Shown here piece by piece: positions 6,101 to 7,930 of a stretch of DNA of 7,930 nucleotides. The stretch is from an uncultured Cellvibrio sp. (GTDB lineage: Bacteria; Pseudomonadota; Gammaproteobacteria; Pseudomonadales; Cellvibrionaceae). The translations under genes and the position numbers were made by a program. Positions within the stretch are counted from its first letter, which is position 1; every line of letters begins with the position of its first letter. Below the pieces are notes generated by a model. The model saw only the letters and a list, made by a program, of their open reading frames with translations, ran no database searches and was not told the DNA's origin. The stretch spans positions 1 through 7,930 of the forward strand of contig CAMLKG010000060.1 in assembly GCA_946480695.1 (NCBI GenBank). Reading direction: 5' to 3'.

Positions 6101-7930
6101 AGCGCCTGTTCTTTTGCAGCGGCCTGGTGTTGCGCTTGCAATTGGATGGCTTGTTCGCGAGCGGCGAGAACTTTAGGAATAAGTTCGCGTGAATCGAGGA
6201 ATTGGCCGGGAGGCAATAACGCATTGAGGCGAGCGATCAAATCGCGATAGGCTTCCGCCATAGGTACTGCATTATTGTTTAACGTGACTTCCGCGGTAGC
6301 GGCTTGTTTGCGTAAACCCTGTGCGCCCTTGCGTCCGGCCTTCCAGATATTATCGGTGAGGTTATCGCGCAAATCGCGGTCCGCATATTCCTTCGCCATG
6401 TCGCATTTCTGCATGATGGTTTTATTCGCGCGATGATGGGCGGCCTCTGTCTCTGTCATTTGCGACAGCAGTTCACGCTCATTTTCCTGCTCCGCTTCGG
6501 TCTGGTCATTTTCATGGTATTTGGAAACCGGCGTGGTCAGCCCCAGGAGCATTATTAAAAACTGCGCCTGGTTGGCGGGGGAGCCCAGGTTGGTAGCTTT
6601 TTCTTCTGCAGCACCATCCAGTTGGGTTTCTGTCCTGGCCTCCATGCCTTCCAGGACTGGCGCGGCCCTGATGCCGTAGTAACTGGTGGCATTGGGACCC
6701 ACGGCCCCGATAATTCCTGATTGCGTCATCAGGAATTCCTGGAGGTGTATATCCGCATCCGCCATGATCTGGTAATCCGGTGCTTCACCGGCATCACCAG
6801 CGGAATCTGCATCCGATGATTCCCCGCCACCACTACTGGATGCGGGTGCCGGTATGGGCTCGACATCACCCTGACCGGGGATAGCGCGAATTTTTTCTGC
6901 ACCTTGCCCTACATAAACATCAAATCGTTTGGTGGCCTCATCATTTAATTTCGTTACAGATTCGGAACCCGCCATTAATTCCCCGGCAATGGCCTGGTTG
7001 GTAAAATCGCGGTTCGCGTCCAGGTCATCCCCGGTGAGGAGCGTGGCTCCATCCAGGTAATCCATGCGTTCTACAGCGGCTAATTCAATATCGGTCATGG
7101 CTGTGTTGATAGCATCATCGATTTGCGCCACCGCCGCCGAAGCCGCTTTCATTATTTCATCCGCCATCCCTTCAATAGAGATGCGCGTATCCCTGGCAAT
7201 ATTGCCCAGCGTCCAGACCATCCGGCGCTGGGCGTCGCGTGCAGCTTGCGCCACCAGTTCAACCGATTGCCGCACTTTGGCGTGGTGCAATTCCGGTGGC
7301 GAACCTGTGCGCTTGATAATTTCATCGCGCCTTTCGATGGCTTGCGGTGGCGCGCTGGCAACGTAAGGTGTGCGGATGGGGGTCATGCGCGGTAATTTGG
7401 TGACTATGGCTTCTATGCCTTCTGCCTCTTCCTCGCTACGGCCGCCACCACTACCGGCAGGTGAAGATTCCTCGTCTCCGGATTCGTCTTCCGACTCTTC
7501 TTCGCCTTCACTTTGTTCTTCCGCAGCCGCTTCCTCCGTTGTTTCTGCTTCGCTTTCTTCTGATTCTGATGCGGCCGTTTCTTCCTCGCTGGCAGTTTCC
7601 GCTTCGTCGCCTTCGCTGGATTCTTCTGCGTTTTCCTCAGTGGATTCGGCGGCGCTTGCTTCGGTAGTGCTTTCTGTTTCTACCGCGGTGGAAGCTGCCG
7701 TTCCTTCCGTAGCGGTTTCTCCAGCGGTAAAACTTTCTGATTCGGAAACAGACACATTTTCCAGCCCTTCACTCATGCTGGAGCAATAACCATATTGGCT
7801 TTCACCGATGGAGGAATAATTGGGAGTAGCGGTATCCAGTGTTGGAGCAGAACCCATGTACGCGGGAGGAACCACACTGGCGGCCGCTGGATTTTCGGTG
7901 GCAGATTCATTGGCAACAGCAGACCTGCTG
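1..7930 (-). CDS. Internal part of a giant multidomain protein; candidate eCIS-associated (DUF4157-type) effector, both ends missing
   Basis: Every triplet of the reverse complement aligned to position 1 was translated. It gives 2,643 sense codons and no stop, so this is one coding region open at both ends. The product looks mostly helical, with an acidic linker (residues 60-173), coiled-coil-like stretches, a hydrophobic segment (765-793), annexin-like repeats (864-1430), a hydrophobic hairpin plus Ala/Gly core (1431-1596), six helical repeats (about 1756-2506) and a zincin-like EExxHxxQ motif (2156-2163). Only six Cys residues are present. No start is assigned: the first in-frame Met codons (7855-7857 and 7774-7776) have no Shine-Dalgarno-like sequence before them, and the frame stays open upstream. 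From memory of the family, the closest architecture is the giant DUF4157 (eCIS core) proteins linked to contractile injection systems; the DUF4157 domain would lie beyond 7930. Alternatives are another polymorphic toxin or a large surface protein. The coding call is very secure; the family is a moderate inference. Confidence 0.93.
412..540 (-). repeat. Helical repeat unit, copy 6 of 6
   Basis: Residues 2464-2506 begin M-E-P-A-L-L-L-R-A-L-K-A-G-M-S-A-E-D and contain L-R-S-I-K-N-P-E-Q-F-I-S-N-M. They end E-A-L-V. The A-G-x-S-A-E and K-N-P-E elements match copies 2 and 3. It is slightly shorter, as if lacking the first few residues of the unit. Confidence 0.45.
823..972 (-). repeat. Helical repeat unit, copy 5 of 6 (divergent)
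   Basis: Residues 2320-2369 begin L-H-S-L-P-P-D-A-I-Q-K-I, echoing the h-x-x-L-P-x-x-x-h opening of copies 3 and 4. They contain K-N-N-P-E-L-L-N-K-I and end D-G-Y-S-R-L-V. The N-P-E-L turn occurs earlier in the unit than in copies 2 to 4, so this is a weaker assignment. Confidence 0.4.
1180..1326 (-). other. Gln/Glu-rich helix after the EExxH domain
   Basis: From A-L-E-L-D-A-Q-Q-R-M-I the chain continues as a long helix with A-S-I-E-A-D-I-A-N-A-K-T-P-Q-E-K and A-A-L-Q-R-Q-L-E-Q-T-Q-L. The T-P turn divides it into two antiparallel-capable helices. This helix would carry the candidate third ligand at its start and pack against the motif helix. Confidence 0.5.
1240..1680 (-). other. Zincin-like EExxHxxQ domain
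   Basis: Residues 2084-2230. Strand-like segments I-M-V-I-S-D-T-E-F and V-T-M-I-I-D-G-R-P-V-I-V-M lead to N-P-K-A-L-R-E-E-G-I-H-A-L-Q. Here E-E-G-I-H (2156-2160; bases 1450-1464) sits where HExxH lies in clan MA metallopeptidases, with Glu replacing the first zinc-ligand His. Forty-three residues after the motif comes E-L-D-A-Q-Q-R-M-I (E at residue 2203), a plausible position for a third acidic ligand. Classical enzymes use HExxH with a downstream Glu; whether EExxH binds metal here is unknown. An EExxHxxQ followed by E-h-D/E-A-Q recurs, from memory, in polymorphic-toxin and giant eCIS-linked proteins. It could be an active protease, a self-processing module or a dead scaffold. Confidence 0.55.
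1702..1860 (-). repeat. Helical repeat unit, copy 4 of 6
   Basis: Residues 2024-2076 begin L-S-V-L-P-E-A-G-L and contain M-E-G-S-L-S-P-A-E-K, then M-A-R-K-A-N-P-D-V-D-V-R-Q-L. They end in A-I-D-Q-A-V. N-P-D-V replaces N-P-E-L. It directly precedes the EExxH domain. Confidence 0.55.
1957..2118 (-). repeat. Helical repeat unit, copy 3 of 6
   Basis: Residues 1938-1991 begin F-R-H-L-P-D-E-D-I and contain L-I-R-A-G-D-P-G-T, then A-A-H-A-K-N-P-E-L-T-H-D-Q-F. They end in F-M-A-K-A-A. The match to copy 2 is clear without gaps larger than one residue around the N-P-E-L turn. Confidence 0.6.
2215..2373 (-). repeat. Helical repeat unit, copy 2 of 6
   Basis: Residues 1853-1905 run L-Q-H-L-S-A-A-E-L-E-Q, a variable helix with A-S-G-K-F, then A-R-Q-R-N-P-E-L-D-E-F-G-F-L and L-H-S-A-V. 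With copy 3 it defines the unit: h-x-x-L-[SP]-x-x-x-h, A/G-G near position 18, A-x-x-x-N-P-E-L about position 34, and a closing helix. Confidence 0.6.
2503..2664 (-). repeat. Helical repeat unit, copy 1 of 6
   Basis: Residues 1756-1809 open with M-D-A-D-T-L-S-R-L and end with G-L-D-A-R-A-F-M-A-E-L-N-D-V-I. They share with the later copies a start of small/Leu residues, an Asp/Glu pair, a central short helix, then a P-x-L-D turn before the closing helix F-x-x-x-h-x-x-h. The N-P-E-L motif is reduced to V-P-G-L, so this is the most diverged of the first four copies. Confidence 0.5.
2821..3072 (-). other. Helical block following the Ala/Gly core
   Basis: Residues 1620-1703 hold another Gly/Ala-containing amphipathic stretch, E-G-I-A-N-G-V-G-T-F-A-S-E-A-V-G-I-V-I-D-Y. 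A short G-N-F-H-G-D-F-G-D turn and a helix ending in R-Q-R-Y-R-Q-L-L-D-V-A-R-R follow. It looks like a second, milder copy of the preceding core style and leads into the repeat array. No catalytic residues stand out. Confidence 0.45.
3142..3639 (-). other. Hydrophobic hairpin plus Ala/Gly-rich core, translocation-like
   Basis: Residues 1431-1473 are nearly uncharged: I-T-V-L-A-L-I-A-S-I-A-L-M-C-I-P-G-V-N-V-V, then A-A-G-I-I-S-A-V-I-A-G-A-A-T-L-T-V. The central P-G could turn them into two membrane-spanning helices. Next comes K-Y-G-M-R-G-E-R-Y-G-W-E-E-A (1474-1487), then about 110 residues of Ala/Gly-rich amphipathic helices with G-G-A-L-A-G-G-L-G-K-A-G-M-A-G-R and S-A-V-S-S-A-A-S-T-A-I-Q-D-D-T-W-K-D-G. 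I recall the hydrophobic run, then R-Y-G-W/V-E-E, then Ala/Gly helices as a recurring layout in giant DUF4157 and polymorphic-toxin-type proteins. A membrane-inserting or toxin-carrying core is the inference; a buried structural core is the alternative. Confidence 0.6.
4129..4269 (-). repeat. Best-preserved annexin-like repeat
   Basis: Residues 1221-1267 align by eye with an annexin repeat: a hydrophobic lead (V-A-L-A-T), the D-G-W-G-T-H-D-D turn in place of G-x-G-T-D-E, a helix containing M-L-T-R, S-H-A-E-I-D-A-A-N-A-R-W in place of the q-r-x-x-I-x-x-x-Y helix, E-H-G-G-E-S in place of Y-G-x-x-L, and M-E-Q-M-L-G-L. The match is to the repeat scaffold rather than to calcium-binding residues. 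A profile search is needed to confirm it. Confidence 0.5.
4441..4602 (-). other. Arg/Glu-rich charged helix
   Basis: Residues 1110-1163 form a long uninterrupted run of Arg, Glu, Ala and Leu, for example L-E-R-E-V-R-E-A-R and R-A-E-R-R-L-A-E-E-R-A-K-H-R-A-R-L. This is typical of a single long solvent-exposed helix or coiled coil. It lies inside the annexin-like region, between the two clearer repeats, and may be an inserted helical arm. Confidence 0.6.
5551..5637 (-). other. First hydrophobic, membrane-helix-like segment
   Basis: Residues 765-793 run from T-C-V-L-L-G-A-G-A-V-L-A-A-P-V-V-A-L to P-A-A-V-A-L-G-V-Y-L-Y: 29 residues without a charge. R-R-D precedes it and E-T-D-P follows. Two Pro residues could split it into a short hairpin. 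This is long enough to cross a membrane, but Ala/Gly/Val-rich segments also occur as buried helices in large toxins, so membrane insertion is not proven. Confidence 0.65.
5701..6600 (-). other. Long helical region with a coiled-coil-like stretch
   Basis: Residues 444-743 are predominantly helical. The part at 6061-6168 (residues 588-623) is dense in Gln, Ala, Glu and Lys, including I-Q-L-Q-A-Q-H-Q-A-A-A-K-E-Q-A and M-E-E-V-K-K-Q-Q, as in a coiled coil. Two Cys lie in the region (Q-K-C-D-M and A-G-A-C-M-V), too far apart to suggest a metal site. The stretch before the first hydrophobic segment has repeated Met, Phe and Val in amphipathic spacing. It may be a stalk or helical bundle. No family is recognised. 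Confidence 0.5.
6601..6780 (-). other. Compact segment with G-I-I-G-A-V-G-P motif
   Basis: Residues 384-443 contain D-A-D-I-H-L-Q-E-F-L-M-T-Q, then G-I-I-G-A-V-G-P-N-A-T-S-Y-Y-G-I-R-A-A-P (405-424), then a Glu/Ala-rich helix. Gly, Pro and the paired Tyr residues stand out against the surrounding plain helices, which suggests a structured junction. I have an uncertain memory of a similar segment in giant eCIS-linked proteins. No enzymatic motif is visible. Confidence 0.4.
6781..6861 (-). other. Second flexible linker, Pro/Gly/Ser/Asp-rich
   Basis: E-P-I-P-A-P-A-S-S-S-G-G-G-E-S-S followed by D-A-D-S-A-G-D-A-G-E-A (about residues 357-383) is a short Pro then Gly/Ser/Asp stretch. It separates the first helical region from the next folded block and marks a probable domain boundary. 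Confidence 0.7.
6841..7320 (-). other. Amphipathic helical region after the acidic linker
   Basis: Residues 204-363 run as charged, Ala-rich helices with regularly spaced Ile, Leu, Val and Met. One runs from V-E-L-V-A-Q-A-A-R-D-A-Q-R-R-M into W-T-L-G-N-I-A-R-D; another is M-K-A-A-S-A-A-V-A-Q-I-D-D-A-I. It ends in the Pro-rich E-P-I-P-A-P-A. There is no catalytic motif. From memory, giant DUF4157 proteins often have such helical segments after their N-terminal domain, but the pattern is too general to identify a family. A stalk or coiled bundle is the likely structure. Confidence 0.5.
7411..7752 (-). repeat. Glu/Ser/Thr/Ala-rich acidic low-complexity linker
   Basis: Residues 60-173 contain 40 Glu and 3 Asp in 114 positions (about 38% acidic). 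The rest is mainly Ser, Ala, Thr and Gly, with one Arg and no Lys. Short motifs such as T-E-E, E-S-E and A-E-E recur irregularly, ending in E-S-S-P-A-G-S-G-G-G. On the plus strand this appears as a TTC/TCT/TTCTTC-rich pyrimidine tract, so the coding strand is GAA-rich. The composition implies an extended, strongly negative, disordered spacer. Its role is unknown; a flexible linker between an N-terminal module and the helical body is the simplest reading. Confidence 0.9.
7753..7929 (-). other. Ser/Ala/Pro/Thr-rich, probably disordered segment
   Basis: Residues 1-59 are rich in Ala, Ser, Pro, Thr and Asn, with few long hydrophobics and one Cys (in G-Y-C-S-S). Nothing resembles a folded domain. 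It probably links an unseen N-terminal domain, beyond the right edge, to the acidic linker that follows. It is not a signal peptide: the frame is open upstream and there is no basic-hydrophobic pattern. Confidence 0.6.

Noticed and set aside
5327..6250. A 307-codon plus-strand open frame starting with ATG.
   Set aside because: It lies entirely antisense to the giant gene, is Ser/Ala/Arg/Cys-rich without domain logic, and shares its frame with similar shadows at 2180-2761 and 7370-7789. That is the pattern expected from reading the complement of a coding frame.
7370..7789. A Ser-rich plus-strand frame of 139 codons that could look like a surface low-complexity protein.
   Set aside because: Its Ser/Val/Ala runs are the exact antisense of the Glu/Ser/Thr linker on the minus strand (GAA read as TTC/TCT in a shifted frame).
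7855..7857. First in-frame Met codon of the giant frame as the possible true start.
   Set aside because: The minus-strand bases just before it show no AGGAG-like ribosome binding site, and the frame stays open to the window edge.

Overview
The whole window is the inside of one giant gene on the minus strand. Reading the reverse complement in triplets aligned to position 1 gives 2,643 consecutive sense codons with no stop. The frame is open at both edges, so neither the start nor the end of the protein is present. There is no intergenic DNA, and I found no RNA gene, promoter, terminator, mobile element or CRISPR array. The many plus-strand open frames are antisense shadows. Below, residue 1 is the first complete codon, at 7929-7927.

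Layout in protein order (right to left on the map): a Ser/Ala/Pro-rich stretch (residues 1-59); a Glu/Ser/Thr-rich acidic linker (60-173); helical regions with a second flexible linker (about 204-443); a Gln/Ala-rich coiled-coil-like stretch (588-623); a first hydrophobic segment (765-793); a helical region with divergent annexin-like repeats (864-1430); a long hydrophobic hairpin followed by an Ala/Gly-rich amphipathic core (1431-1596); a further helical block (1620-1703); six degenerate copies of a helical unit (from about 1756 to 2506), split between copies 3 and 4 by a zincin-like domain with an E-E-G-I-H-x-x-Q motif (2156-2163); and a terminal coiled coil (about 2578-2643) that runs off the left edge.

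Best interpretation: a very large secreted, injected or surface-acting effector or polymorphic-toxin-type protein. Its architecture most resembles the giant proteins that carry an N-terminal DUF4157 (eCIS core) domain and are linked to extracellular contractile injection systems. That rests on remembered family features: annexin-like repeats, a hydrophobic hairpin followed by R-Y-G-W-E-E-A, an Ala/Gly core, and an EExxHxxQ domain. The DUF4157 domain itself, any toxin tip and any injection-system genes would lie outside the window and are not seen.

Mid-range GC by eye, bacterial codon use and only six cysteines in 2,643 residues suggest a bacterium, perhaps a gammaproteobacterium of the Cellvibrio/Saccharophagus kind. 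The taxonomic guess is weak. How the parts cooperate is inference: flexible acidic linker and helical stalk, membrane-active middle, then a zincin-like domain set in a helical repeat array that presents an unseen C-terminus.
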